64,000 bases of DNA from Lewinella sp. LCG006 (GCF_040784935.1 NZ_CP160680.1:7359802-7423801), one strand, 5' to 3'. Counted from the first letter of the stretch, positions 51,001-60,023 are shown. The notes: generated from the sequence alone by a model not told the origin. Program-made: numbers and translations.

Positions 51001-53329
51001 GTGCGCGGTAGTCATTCTCGCTAATTTCCGCATTGAGATCTAGTAGTTGGCCGCGTTCTTCTTCCGTCAGGCGGGTGTGGATGCTGGCCGTAAAGGTCGG
51101 TTCCAAGCTGCCAACGGCTTGAATTTCCATACGTAAAGGTTGGAGTTCCAAACTGGCAATGGTATCATGAATAGCTCCTGTAAACAGCTCGGCCAACTCG
51201 GTATCAAACAAATCCAGATCAAGGGAAAAGTCCTTGGGCTTATAAATTCCGCTAACATTGCCGTTGCCATTGCTGGTGTTGATGGGTAAATTGAATGCCA
51301 GATCATCCAGTTTACCCGTAAGGCTAGCATTCTGGATGCGCAGATTAGGAAGATTAAAATCTGGCGACAAAAGGCTATCGGGTAGCAAGGGCAAGACATC
51401 GGCAGTTCTCACATTGAGGTCCGCCAATTTCAGATCGAGGAACAGCGCTTCTGGGTCCAGCACTTCTTTTACCTTACCTCCCACTTTCAGATAGGTTTCG
51501 CGACCGGGAAGAAAAAGTTGCAGATCGACGACCAGGTTATTCATGGGGCCGCTGACTGAACCTGAAGCCTCCAGATAGTCGGGGATTTGGTAGCCTTCCG
51601 GCAATGCTTTCGGGGGGAGATAAGCCTGAATGCTCTGTCGGGTTACAAAGAGGGTATCCATGAAGACGTCAAAAGTCGCTTGCTTGAAATCGGCGGGCTT
51701 GAGGATTTTCCCTTGCAGCAAAAACTGGGTCCACAGTGGCGTGGTTAGGCGTTCCTCGCGGGCGCGTAGGTTGAGGGACAAATTTTGGTTGAGATAGCTG
51801 ACGCGCCCTTGGGCACTCACAAGGCGGGGCCATTCGATATAGTCGGGCAATAAATCCGGTGGTAAAAGTACGCGTACCTTATCGGGTTCCACCTGAAAAC
51901 GATCAAGGGTCAACTGCCCCCCTATTTGCTCAGGGTCCAGCGGCCGGTATACTTCTCCTTTAGCGCGTAGATCTACTCCTGGTGCCTGAACATCCAACTG
52001 GCCAATATTCAGCTGCTCGCCTTCACTAGACAAATTGGTCACAAAGCTGATCTTACTCCCCGGATAATCTTGCAGCCAGGGTGAAGTAAGGCTATCTGGT
52101 AGCAACTTCAGCAATTCACTGATCGCTAAATCTCCCTGCGCGCGAGCGGTAAGATCCAGATTATTGGAGAGGCTATCTTCAGGGAAACCGTAACGAAAAA
52201 GCGTAGCGTTCAGGCTACTTTGCTCGGTGTCGAGCACTAAATTTTCCACGACCAAAGCAATAGAATCGTAGGTAATATCTCCACTTAGGTGATTAAGCTG
52301 CAAGCCGCTTTGGTCTTGCCCCTGTAGCTCTAATATCTTGGCCACCAGCTGCGTCCCAGAAAAATCGAATGCGGATAACTCCCCATTGATTTGACGGATG
52401 GCCAGATGATTGGCATCAAAACCACCTTTCGCCGCCGGAGCAGGCGTATCGTACGTTATGGAGCCCCCACGCATGGTCAGGTCCGTAAACGAGGCAGCCG
52501 TAGTTTCCCCTAAGGTAGTCCGCAGTTCTCTTACTTGTAAAGCGGCAAAGGCTGTCTGCATATCCAGACTATCCATAGAGAGACTAAAATCCACCTCATC
52601 CAGCAGCAAATCCTGACATGCAGCAATGATGGCCGCCGCTGCAGTGGTGTCCACAGGAGAAGGTTCTGTCTGGCCCAATACCACCTTGACTTTAGCTTGC
52701 TGCAAAAAAAGCCGTTCCAATAAGAAGGACTGTTTTTCGAGATCAATCGCATCAGCGATCAGCACCCCATTCTCCAACTTTACATCCAGCAACAATCCGC
52801 CGGGATCATCCTGATAATAGAGGTCAATGCCTTGCAGGTTCAGTTGGGTTTGTTGTAAATTGAAGGTCCAACCAGAAGAACCCGCAGGTTCCGCAGCAGG
52901 CTTCACGGCCGTCGTATCGACGGGTGCGAAGGCGTCAATAATGAATTGAAAATTACTTGTGCTGTCGGTAGTGATGATCCTGGCATACACGTCTTCCAAC
53001 AATACATTGTCTACGCTTATCTCTTGTCGTAGCAAGGCCCACATATCCAAACCCAGCTTAAGGTGTCCGAGTCGGGCCAAGGTATCGCCCTGTGGTGTAT
53101 TGATGAAAACATCGTGCAGTTGCAAGAGCCGAGGAACTCCTAAGCCGAAACCACCAATGCCAACTTCCGTTTGCAAGGTCTGTTCCAGAAAGGATGCTGC
53201 CTGCTCCGTCGCCCATTTTTGTACGGGTGGCGTATGCAGGGCCACCACCACAATGCCGATCAATGACACGAGCGTCAGCAAGAGCCACATTGCTGCCTTA
53301 AGCAGCCATTTTATTCCTTTGCGCAACAA
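48083..53329 (-). CDS. tamB: TamB/AsmA-like inner-membrane translocation and assembly protein
   Basis: 1748 residues. One N-terminal membrane anchor (WLLKAAMWLLLTLVSLIGIVVVALH), then a very long beta-helical periplasmic region typical of TamB/AsmA-like lipid-bridge proteins, ending in the conserved TamB domain (LEGLQTYTFDLQAGSEVIFTGNPFNPQFDLTITN ... written here only in part: GNPFNPQFDLTITNTV) and a C-terminal RFGGRLVFSKDFNRFF. It likely spans the periplasm between the membranes. First gene of the tamB-tamL operon; a GAACA-like element lies upstream. Confidence 0.9.
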   Translation of the reverse strand: MLRKGIKWLLKAAMWLLLTLVSLIGIVVVALHTPPVQKWATEQAASFLEQTLQTEVGIGGFGLGVPRLLQLHDVFINTPQGDTLARLGHLKLGLDMWALLRQEISVDNVLLEDVYARIITTDSTSNFQFIIDAFAPVDTTAVKPAAEPAGSSGWTFNLQQTQLNLQGIDLYYQDDPGGLLLDVKLENGVLIADAIDLEKQSFLLERLFLQQAKVKVVLGQTEPSPVDTTAAAAIIAACQDLLLDEVDFSLSMDSLDMQTAFAALQVRELRTTLGETTAASFTDLTMRGGSITYDTPAPAAKGGFDANHLAIRQINGELSAFDFSGTQLVAKILELQGQDQSGLQLNHLSGDITYDSIALVVENLVLDTEQSSLNATLFRYGFPEDSLSNNLDLTARAQGDLAISELLKLLPDSLTSPWLQDYPGSKISFVTNLSSEGEQLNIGQLDVQAPGVDLRAKGEVYRPLDPEQIGGQLTLDRFQVEPDKVRVLLPPDLLPDYIEWPRLVSAQGRVSYLNQNLSLNLRAREERLTTPLWTQFLLQGKILKPADFKQATFDVFMDTLFVTRQSIQAYLPPKALPEGYQIPDYLEASGSVSGPMNNLVVDLQLFLPGRETYLKVGGKVKEVLDPEALFLDLKLADLNVRTADVLPLLPDSLLSPDFNLPNLRIQNASLTGKLDDLAFNLPINTSNGNGNVSGIYKPKDFSLDLDLFDTELAELFTGAIHDTIASLELQPLRMEIQAVGSLEPTFTASIHTRLTEEERGQLLDLNAEISENDYRAQLVFSHPYLQGTGEGRYQLQDSTALVRANFDLNKIDLERWQLSDRPLLGSGKLEVNSIGLKADQLDARILLDNILLRGEGSTAYIDSMLILANLNQEENQVTINSDVLQARLTGVFDPLKIMPEIVRFLTSYLDEEPFAGDPVINGQNFELEMELTNPRPFTSGIIPGLTELSPFSVDFSYRDKEPALLFDLQLGQLSYGGIRLEGMAIKAEGDEQQLALNGDWRNIVIGEDIAIGRTSIVSKQIQGGLNTTLKVFAQDSVRHRFSFNWRQTTRGQEISLEPRQVINFSEWRLPEGNAIVILDSTLTVEDWVMSRNDRSIRMEDTEQNGLAISFDDVNLARFSRLLNSEEALLGGIMNGNVYLDEVLTNLGIRADLGIAQLAYYEQAMGDFAVAVSSTDNTNFEMSASLNGAGNDLSVRGTYREGGVLDLQLAMKQLQVASVEPFSLGYLKNAEGYLEGNLAVTGTINEPRIDGQVSFQDAALAISLLGSRYRLDDQTIRFNGKTMLFEQFTLLDENNNNATLDGRVIVNSLEDIQLDLQARTKDFLAVNSTEKDNDLFYGYLRVDAEVSITGTAAEPRLVVAAAPSSESNLTYAYSTGDQARLETTQGVIKFAETYEWEEIIANEQRDTLTKSGSGAYLETNLQINEKLRIRVIIDPITQQEFSGRGNGTMTFIQYPTGQQQLTGQIRMAGGAYDMVLEGLQTYTFDLQAGSEVIFTGNPFNPQFDLTITNTVKVSPLPLVSSVTSGVADQTALRQRQTFLVALDLKGDLQGMDINADILYPEDIYGNQNLDAVKDALSQLRSDQSRVYLTAIMLITFKSFVIPKLDVGGNPQENIVNGVAGAVGDALSQLVNSQLGFVDFNLGVENYETSTGEQNYNLRLSLQKSFFNDRLIVSVDGVTNTAADTGTTEGDAQTYIDNVSVAYLLDPDGNLRIKLFNDRDRNEFVGGNTIRFGGRLVFSKDFNRFFWQKK

Positions 53330-53351
53330 TAGCGGGGTGATTAATTAATTT

Positions 53352-53380
53352 TGTAAACCATGGTTTGATGAACAGTGTTC
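53352..53380 (-). promoter_or_regulatory. GAACA-like element before tamB
   Basis: Minus strand: GAACA, 15 bases, TGGTTTACA. The -35 part is exact; the -10 part is shifted by one. Confidence 0.45.
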
Positions 53381-53601
53381 GTTCCATTTTACACTTGAAA
53401 GAAAACTTGTTGTTGAAGCGTAAGTTATTTTTGATCCGTCACTAAGTCTCGAAGATAAAACGAAAATGCGCTACTAAAGTTGGGAAATCAAGTAGGTGTG
53501 TACAACACATTAAAGTATAGTTGCCTCTGGCGAGTTTATATCCCTATATCCCCTCTAGCTTAGGGCCCCATCTCTAGACGGTCTTTCGACGAAAGCCCAG
53601 C

Positions 53602-54090
53602 TTAGATATTAAGATCCCCCGTCACCCCGATGTTCACTTCTTCCCCGGCAAGGGTCGCCTTAGCCATCTTGTACAGGGTAACAATTTTCCCCTCAGCGGT
53701 TGTCCAGTAATGAGCATCTGTTGGTTTCACTTCTAAGATCATCAAGCTGGGATCGTCTTTTCCATCAAACCATACATTCGCGATGGGGTTGTAAAATTTG
53801 TCAATCTTGCTTTGGTCGCGATAGATGGTAGCTTCTCCATGCACGGCCAGATAGGAGCTGCCGTTGTTGTACAGCAGATCAACTTCCTTGCGCTGACGAA
53901 TCTGCTGCGTGCCGTCTTCGTCGTTTTTCACAAAAAACAAGAAGTTACCTTCCGCATCTACTTCTAGCGTAGTCATGGGTCTTGCTTCTTGTCGGTAAGG
54001 CATGGTGTAGGTGCATAGAAAACAAACCTGCCGATTGGCGATGGCTTGCATTTTTTCAATGGCTTCTTGATCTGATAAGTGCTTAATCAT
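53602..54090 (-). CDS. Pyridoxamine 5'-phosphate oxidase-like (general stress protein 26 type)
   Basis: 162 residues. Split-barrel flavin-binding pattern: CFLCTYTMPYRQEARPMTTLEVDAEGN broken across the first strands, FLFFVKNDEDGTQQIRQ, SSYLAVHGEATIYRDQ, and WFDGKDDPSLMILEVKP. This is the general stress protein 26 subgroup, which binds FMN or F420-like cofactors. No GAACA element precedes it. Its 20-base leader closely resembles that of the 55131 gene. Confidence 0.88.
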   Translation of the reverse strand: MIKHLSDQEAIEKMQAIANRQVCFLCTYTMPYRQEARPMTTLEVDAEGNFLFFVKNDEDGTQQIRQRKEVDLLYNNGSSYLAVHGEATIYRDQSKIDKFYNPIANVWFDGKDDPSLMILEVKPTDAHYWTTAEGKIVTLYKMAKATLAGEEVNIGVTGDLNI

Positions 54091-54106
54091 TGGTTGTATT
54101 TTTAAG

Positions 54107-54160
54107 GTTAAAAAAGTGAATTGGGTACCGACAAGTAGTCGTAATACCCAAATTCACTTT
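54107..54160 (-). terminator. Terminator of the 54208-55131 gene
   Basis: Stem AAAGTGAATT-GGGTA with TACCC-A-AATTCACTTT (54113-54127, 54145-54160, one bulged A), with a T tract on the minus strand. Confidence 0.75.
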
Positions 54161-54207
54161 ATTCAATAGCGTCATTGTAGGGGAAAACAGGTTCTCCTGC
54201 AAGGTGC

Positions 54208-55131
54208 CTATTTCATTCTTACTGCGTTGATGATATTGTAATTGATGGGCAAGTTCAAGCGTGTTGCTACGGCTTTGCCATTACGGCGGGCAGGTATCCA
54301 GTTGTCCATGGCCCTCACCATTTCTACTGCCTGTTCGCGACAAGCAGCACAGTTACCATTCTTACTTCGCGCGGTCACTTTATCATCCTGAATTTTACCG
54401 TTGGCGTCTACGACGAAAGATACGATCGTGGTTGTCTCGCGGTTTCTGCGAAGGGCATCAACAGGATAGTCCGTTTGTTGAAAATAGTCTTGGATGGCAT
54501 CATTTGAACACTCGAGCATTTCCTCACTATCTTCTTTTGCCTTACAAGCATTCGTAAATAAAGGTGGGCGCTCCAGCAATGCCAGCTCGGTATAAACTTT
54601 ATCCTTGCTGTTCTTTCTTTTTTCCACAAATGCTTCAGTGTAGACGGTCGCATCGGGCAAATCATTCATAATATCCCACAGGAAAAAATTGTAATAAGCA
54701 TTGGGCATCACATAGTCCTGTTCCCACCAGATATCATCTACCTTGGTTACATCAATATCTGACATATTATCGGGCAGAGGATTCAAATTAATACTGCTTT
54801 GCTGGCTGTCACTATTCTGAGGCGACTTCCGGTCAGCATTGCTACTGGTGCTTGCTTTGGAAGCCCGAGCGCTGGTTTGCGCATTGTCATCATCACTGAC
54901 CATCTTGCGATAATTCTTATCTACTTCCGTATTATCTTGTTCGGTTTTGGTTTTTTCTGGAGTTACTGGCACCGTTTCAGCAGGGTAAACATAGTCCGTG
55001 TCTACCATTGCCGTATCAGTAGCTGCGGTCTCGTTTTCCGAATTGGTATTTTGTTGGTTACAAGCAGTAAATACCAATAGCATACACAAGGCTAAAAGTT
55101 TACTACCCATTTTTAATGATAAATTTTTCAT
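54208..55131 (-). CDS. Lipoprotein with TonB-like C-terminal domain
   Basis: 307 residues. Lipobox LLVFTAC (C24), then a long low-complexity region (about 30-130, rich in T, S, N, D) and a folded C-terminal domain (about 215-305) with the TonB_C pattern TTTIVSFVVDANGKIQDDKV ... AVEMVRAMDNWIPARRNGKAVATRL. A CxxC pair (GNCAACREQ) sits in the usual loop of this domain. A second, acidic helix cluster precedes it. The partner is unknown; such lipoproteins may bind periplasmic or outer-membrane receptors. Confidence 0.78.
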   Translation of the reverse strand: MKNLSLKMGSKLLALCMLLVFTACNQQNTNSENETAATDTAMVDTDYVYPAETVPVTPEKTKTEQDNTEVDKNYRKMVSDDDNAQTSARASKASTSSNADRKSPQNSDSQQSSINLNPLPDNMSDIDVTKVDDIWWEQDYVMPNAYYNFFLWDIMNDLPDATVYTEAFVEKRKNSKDKVYTELALLERPPLFTNACKAKEDSEEMLECSNDAIQDYFQQTDYPVDALRRNRETTTIVSFVVDANGKIQDDKVTARSKNGNCAACREQAVEMVRAMDNWIPARRNGKAVATRLNLPINYNIINAVRMK

Positions 55132-55338
55132 TGGCTGTATTTTTAGGTTATCAATGGACTTCTTCTTTATCTGAATGTTTCATGCAGCCACAGAAGAAGC
55201 TATTTTATTCAATTGTAATTATCTCAAAATGTGACACTTACATCCATTGAACCTAAAAAAAGGAAGAGATGTTTGTTCTCATCGAACTATTCTCCCCATT
55301 TTAGGGCTTAATACGAAAGCATATTAACTTCCCAAAAA

Positions 55339-56403
55339 ATGGTCTGGATAACTGTCCTGCTGGTTGCCTTTTGCCTGATCGCCATGATCTTTCCGCTGCT
55401 ACCCAGCAATAGCTGGCTGTTTAATATTTTCACTTACCCCCGTATCCAGATTATTTGTATCCAGATGGTTACGGTGGTCATAGTCTTCGCAACCTACGGT
55501 GCGGAAAAGTGGACCATTATTTTCGCGGTACTCATGCTAACCAATGTGTTGTTGATCTTCCGAATTATCAAGCCCTATACCCGTTTGGGGAAAAAAGAAC
55601 TCTTGGATCTGGACGACACGGTAGAAACCAAAACAACCCTCTCGCTGCTCATTTGGAATGTTTATCAGTTCAACCAGCAGTACCAACCTTTTATCCAACT
55701 GGTCAAAGAGAAAAACCCTGATCTTCTATTATTGTGTGAAACCAATGAGTGGTGGACCAACCAGCTACAAGAAATCAGAGACCGCTATCCCTACCACCAG
55801 GAAGTACCGCTGGAGAATACCTACGGGATGTGTCTGTACTCGCGTCATCCTTGCAATGATGTCCAGGTAAAGAGCTTGGTCGGAGAAGACGTGCCTTCCA
55901 TTAGGGCCACCATCACGCTTGAGGGTCAACACCAAATTGCGGTCTTTGGCATACATCCTATTCCTCCTTACCCCGCCTACAGCACCAGCAAAGCTCCCAA
56001 AGATGCTGAGCTATTACTGATTGCTCAAGAAGTAAGCGCTGCGAAACATCCCTGCATCGTCTTTGGCGACATGAACGACGTGGCCTGGAGCAATCTGACC
56101 ACGGCTTTCCAGAAAATCAGTCGCCTGCTTGATCCCCGCCGTGGGCGCGGTATCATGCCTACCTTCCATGCCAAAATCCCGCTGATGCGCATCCCCATCG
56201 ACCAGATCTTTTGCAGCTCCGACTTTCGCCTTATTGACATCAAACGCATGCCCGCTATGGGCTCCGATCACTTCCCCATCTTCGTCACCCTGGCACTCAC
56301 CACCAAGGCCAGCATCACCCAAACACTCGACATGAGCCACCCCAATCAGCAAGACCAACAACTCGCTGAGGAGCGAATTGCGGAGGGACTGGCATTGGCG
56401 TAA
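55339..56403 (+). CDS. Membrane-anchored endonuclease/exonuclease/phosphatase-family protein
   Basis: 354 residues. Two or three membrane segments at the N-terminus (WITVLLVAFCLIAMIFPLL, IQMVTVVIVFATYG, WTIIFAVLMLTNVLLIF). The soluble domain (about 105-330) has the EEP signatures: SLLIWNVYQFN, PDLLLLCETN, FGIHPIPP, VFGDMNDV and GSDHFPIFVTL. The metal and catalytic residues are therefore present. The active site should face away from the cytoplasm. The substrate (nucleic acid, lipid or sugar phosphate) cannot be told. Confidence 0.87.
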   Translation: MVWITVLLVAFCLIAMIFPLLPSNSWLFNIFTYPRIQIICIQMVTVVIVFATYGAEKWTIIFAVLMLTNVLLIFRIIKPYTRLGKKELLDLDDTVETKTTLSLLIWNVYQFNQQYQPFIQLVKEKNPDLLLLCETNEWWTNQLQEIRDRYPYHQEVPLENTYGMCLYSRHPCNDVQVKSLVGEDVPSIRATITLEGQHQIAVFGIHPIPPYPAYSTSKAPKDAELLLIAQEVSAAKHPCIVFGDMNDVAWSNLTTAFQKISRLLDPRRGRGIMPTFHAKIPLMRIPIDQIFCSSDFRLIDIKRMPAMGSDHFPIFVTLALTTKASITQTLDMSHPNQQDQQLAEERIAEGLALA

Positions 56404-56527
56404 GACATGGAACAAGTCGAGCCCTTATCTCAGGATAGCCACTCAGATTAGCACCTAATTGAAAAAAATGTGCTGGATAAACCATTTCACCTGATGGGAG
56501 TCTTACATTGAAAATAACCTACTCATA

Positions 56528-57469
56528 ATGGATAAATTCACTAAGTCACTCCAACTGACCTACCTCTTCTTCAGTGTCGTTTTACTAACAATAATCAGCT
56601 GCGACAAATCAGATGATACCACTGAAATGGTAACTCCAGAACCCGAAACACCAGACCTTACTCAGCTACCTTTTGGAGGCAATACCCCTACGAATATCTT
56701 AATCAGGAACCAAGGTAATGGACAGCCGAATTTGTTATCGCTATGGTTGTGCGGCCTACCAGCTAACGGAGCAGGAAACTCCGACGCAAGCGACTGGACT
56801 AACCCGGATGGTACTTGGGACTATACCCGAAAACCTCAAGTACAAGGCAATGTTACCTGGATGAGTGAATTTGATGTTTCGCTGGATGGCAATGGCAATC
56901 GGATAATCACGGGCAATGCTTTACCAAGTCATCCAACCGGCATTTTTCCTATCACCCCAGGTAGTGCTGCGTACCAATATGATGGCAACCCAAATATTAT
57001 TTCAGAGCACCAGGTTTATTATGTCTTGCCAGAAATTCCTGAAATAGCGGAAGAACCCAATTGCGTTTTCTTTGGTCCCTCCGGTATTTCCCTTAGCGGT
57101 AGTGCTATTTATCATGGTTCATCAACGCTGGGAAATGATGCCGCTGCGCACGAAATGTTGGACCGATTCGGTGGGCACACAGATGGGACGGAAAGGTATC
57201 ACTACCACTTTCCTGCTCAAGACCTTCAGGATCACATTCATCCGCACTCGAGTGGCCATTCTGCCATCATGGGGTATATGCTAGATGGATTTGGTATTTA
57301 TGGCCCTTACGGTGAAGATGGGAAATTGCTTTCTTCTGCAGATTTAGATGAGTGTCATGGCCATACCCATCCGGTTTTATGGGATGGCGAAATGATTAAT
57401 TTGTATCATTACCACTGGACTTACGACTTTCCCTATAACATTGGCTGCTTCAAAGGAACACCGCAATAA
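56528..57469 (+). CDS. YHYH-domain lipoprotein
   Basis: 313 residues. Lipobox LLTIISC (C25) and a low-complexity linker (TPEPETPDLTQ). The domain shows the YHYH family signature TERYHYHFPAQD, histidine-rich blocks HIHPHSSGHSAI and LYHYHWTYDFPYNIGC, and YGPYGEDG. Metal binding by these histidines is likely. It is followed after 14 bases by a sulfatase lipoprotein gene, which suggests joint work at the cell surface. Confidence 0.85.
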   Translation: MDKFTKSLQLTYLFFSVVLLTIISCDKSDDTTEMVTPEPETPDLTQLPFGGNTPTNILIRNQGNGQPNLLSLWLCGLPANGAGNSDASDWTNPDGTWDYTRKPQVQGNVTWMSEFDVSLDGNGNRIITGNALPSHPTGIFPITPGSAAYQYDGNPNIISEHQVYYVLPEIPEIAEEPNCVFFGPSGISLSGSAIYHGSSTLGNDAAAHEMLDRFGGHTDGTERYHYHFPAQDLQDHIHPHSSGHSAIMGYMLDGFGIYGPYGEDGKLLSSADLDECHGHTHPVLWDGEMINLYHYHWTYDFPYNIGCFKGTPQ

Positions 57470-57483
57470 AACTATCCAGCAAA

Positions 57484-58785
57484 ATGAATCCAACAAAGCC
57501 TCATCTCTCTCTAGTAGCAATTATCGTTGTCTTTCTACTCTCCACCTGCAATGAAGACCCTGTCGTCATTGTCCCCCCAGAGGATGAGTCCCCTAACTTA
57601 TTGCTCATCATAGCAGATGATTTCGGAAAAGATGCGATTAGCGGATTTACGGAAGGCAGCATAAAACCCAACACCCCTAATATCGATGCGATTAGAAACA
57701 ATGGTATCACCTTCAGCAATGTTTGGGTAAACCCTACTTGTACACCTACCAGATCGTCAATAATTACGGGAAAATACGGTTACAGCACAAATGTAAAAGG
57801 AGCTGGGGATGTTTTAGCGCAATCCGAAACGACCCTACAGCAATACATCAATGACCAAACCAATGGTAAGTACGCCACGGCCTTAATTGGGAAGTGGCAT
57901 TTATCAGGCAGCAATGCCAATGTAAATCCCGAAAATTTTGGGATAGACTACTACGCTGGCTTAATCCGTGGTACGGTTGACGACTACTATCAATGGCAAC
58001 TTTCGGAAAGTGGAACAAATAGCCTGCAAACGAATTATATCACAGAGAAGCTTACTGATTTATCCATAGACTGGGTGCATCAACAAACCAAACCCTGGTT
58101 TTTATGGCTGGCGTACAATGCCCCCCATACCCCCTTTCATGTCCCGCCAAGTGGTACCCATAGTCAAGGTAATTTGACTGATTACACAAATGCTTCCGAC
58201 CCACTTCCCTATTACCTGGCCGCAATAGAATCAATGGATTATCAGATAGGCCGACTGTTGGACAATATTCCCGCTACTGCTAAAGAAAATTTGATCATCA
58301 TTTTTGTGGGAGACAATGGCACTCCCAACCAAGTGGCACAAAGCCCTTATACGAGTTCTACCGTAAAAAACACCCTGTATCAAGGAGGCATCAATACGCC
58401 AATGTTTATTTCCGGAAAAGGGGTCGCCCGTACTGGAGTAGACCACAACTTGATAAACGGTACTGATCTATTCGCTACAATTGCTGAAATCGTGGGCATC
58501 AATACCCCACAAATCCACGACAGTAAAAGCTTTAAATCATTGCTAACTCAAGCAACAACGATAAGAAACTTCCAATATTCAGAAATGGATGACGGAGCAG
58601 ATAACAAATGGACCATTAGAAACGATGTGTTTAAATTGATCATCAACGCCAATGGAAATGCGGAAATGTATAACTTAGCTACCGATCCCTACGAGCAAAA
58701 TAATTTATTGAATGGGACCTTAACGCCCGCTGAGGCGAATGCCAAAATGGAGCTAGAAACGGAATTGTTGAACATAAGACAATAA
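57484..58785 (+). CDS. Sulfatase-family lipoprotein
   Basis: 433 residues. Lipobox FLLSTC (C22). The alkaline-phosphatase-superfamily sulfatase domain begins PNLLLIIADDFGKD. C86 in NPTCTPTRSS fits the C-x-P-x-R signature whose cysteine is turned to formylglycine. Other blocks: GKWHLSG, NAPHTPFH and IFVGDNGTP. It should cut sulfate esters outside the cytoplasm, for example from marine polysaccharides. The YHYH gene lies directly upstream in the same unit. No maturase gene is in the window. Confidence 0.92.
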   Translation: MNPTKPHLSLVAIIVVFLLSTCNEDPVVIVPPEDESPNLLLIIADDFGKDAISGFTEGSIKPNTPNIDAIRNNGITFSNVWVNPTCTPTRSSIITGKYGYSTNVKGAGDVLAQSETTLQQYINDQTNGKYATALIGKWHLSGSNANVNPENFGIDYYAGLIRGTVDDYYQWQLSESGTNSLQTNYITEKLTDLSIDWVHQQTKPWFLWLAYNAPHTPFHVPPSGTHSQGNLTDYTNASDPLPYYLAAIESMDYQIGRLLDNIPATAKENLIIIFVGDNGTPNQVAQSPYTSSTVKNTLYQGGINTPMFISGKGVARTGVDHNLINGTDLFATIAEIVGINTPQIHDSKSFKSLLTQATTIRNFQYSEMDDGADNKWTIRNDVFKLIINANGNAEMYNLATDPYEQNNLLNGTLTPAEANAKMELETELLNIRQ

Positions 58786-58867
58786 CAATGTCCTGCAATT
58801 ATTCTTAGTGCTGTTTACAAAAAAGTGACGGTGTGCTCCCATTCGCTTACTAAAGATATCCTTACTT

Positions 58868-59398
58868 TTAACTTGTTTCACCAGATCGGCGATCCTTAAG
58901 TATTTGCAACCAGATAAAAGTCAGGATCATACCAGCGACAATCCCTTCAAAAAAAGTGACGCCTGCCAGGGTAAAATTACTAACCGCAGCTCCAGCTCCT
59001 TGTTGGAAATAAGGTTGAATGGAGGCAAAATCAAAGCTAGTGTTGACAATAATGGTCAGTATTGCTGTCGTAACAGCGGAGACCAACGACAAGAGCATAC
59101 CTACTCCAATACCGTTCTTGAAAGTTCTTCCTACGGGTGTTCTTCGCTTTACTTGTGACAACAAAACACCTATTGCAGCTGCTAGCACCAAGTATTTTGC
59201 GAAACCAACTCCTGCACTATCTCCAGTGATATAAAAGCCGGATGTAGCAATAAAGAAACTCATCAAAACGCCAGCACCTAGCCCCAAAAAGATGGCTTTT
59301 CGGTAAAAACTACTCCGAGTTTCGCTGCTTACTCTTTTAGGCTCAGCATTATCTTTTTGTGCATTGCCAACAAGTTTACTTTCACTTATAATATCCAT
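58868..59398 (-). CDS. DUF4199-like membrane protein
   Basis: 176 residues with four membrane helices (AIFLGLGAGVLMSFFIATSG, YLVLAAAIGVLLSQV, IGVGMLLSLVSAVTTAILTI, GIVAGMILTFIWLQIL). The order of helices and the NGIGVGMLLSLVSA block resemble DUF4199 proteins of this phylum. A polar N-terminus of about 30 residues precedes the first helix. No GAACA element; a terminator separates it from the dps gene upstream. Confidence 0.65.
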   Translation of the reverse strand: MDIISESKLVGNAQKDNAEPKRVSSETRSSFYRKAIFLGLGAGVLMSFFIATSGFYITGDSAGVGFAKYLVLAAAIGVLLSQVKRRTPVGRTFKNGIGVGMLLSLVSAVTTAILTIIVNTSFDFASIQPYFQQGAGAAVSNFTLAGVTFFEGIVAGMILTFIWLQILKDRRSGETS

Positions 59399-59422
59399 TT
59401 GCTTCGTTTTAATTTTTAGGGT

Positions 59423-59465
59423 AAAAAAAAGTGGTCTTGCTTATTGTCTGGCAAGACCACTTTTT
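59423..59465 (-). terminator. Terminator of the dps gene
   Basis: 15-bp perfect stem (59426-59440, 59451-59465), 10-base loop, A/T runs on both sides. Confidence 0.9.
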
Positions 59466-59528
59466 ATTGATTGCTTAACCTATTCGAACTAGATTAACAT
59501 CTCTCGCCAATGCTGGTAGAGATGGGGA

Positions 59529-60023
59529 TTATACTTCAGCTGGTATACTTTTTTCAGTGCGGGCGTGCCACGCATCCAACATCCAGCTTTTTTTCTCCAT
59601 TTCACTAAGAAAACCACCAATCATATCAATGGTACCTTCATCTTCTACTTCACCAGCACGGCTAATGATTGTACGCATGTCAGCAATGAGGACTTGGTGA
59701 TTCTCCAAGATGGTTTTTACCATTTTATGGCTATCCATCACTTTGCCAGCCTCTTCAATTTTAGCTGATTCCAGGTAAGCGGAAATCGTTGAGAGTGGAC
59801 GCAAACGGAGGGTCAACAAACGCTCGGCGATCTCATCAATTTTCAAGCGAGCATCCTCGTAGAGTTCTTCAAATTTTTCGTGCAGATCGAAGAAATTTTC
59901 GCCAGAAATGTTCCAATGAAAATTACGCAAATTCTGGTAGTATAATTGATAATTTGCTAGCAACTGATTTAAGGCTTTACCAGTATTAGCAACTTGTTCT
60001 TGGTTTAATCCTAAATAATTCAT
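59529..60023 (-). CDS. dps: Dps-family DNA-binding/ferritin-like protein
   Basis: 164 residues. Ferroxidase pattern: NLRNFHWNISGENFFDLHEKF and YEDARLKIDEIAERLLTL, with the His and acidic residues that build the site between subunits in Dps dodecamers. Oxidises Fe(II) with peroxide, stores iron and protects DNA. The start is close to an exact GAACA element, back-to-back with that of the MscS gene. It has its own strong terminator. Confidence 0.95.
   Translation of the reverse strand: MNYLGLNQEQVANTGKALNQLLANYQLYYQNLRNFHWNISGENFFDLHEKFEELYEDARLKIDEIAERLLTLRLRPLSTISAYLESAKIEEAGKVMDSHKMVKTILENHQVLIADMRTIISRAGEVEDEGTIDMIGGFLSEMEKKSWMLDAWHARTEKSIPAEV

Noticed and set aside
55300-55338. GAACT upstream of the endonuclease/exonuclease/phosphatase gene as a further regulon site
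   Set aside because: At 14-15 bases spacing the downstream half reads AGGGCTTAA, without GTTnCA.
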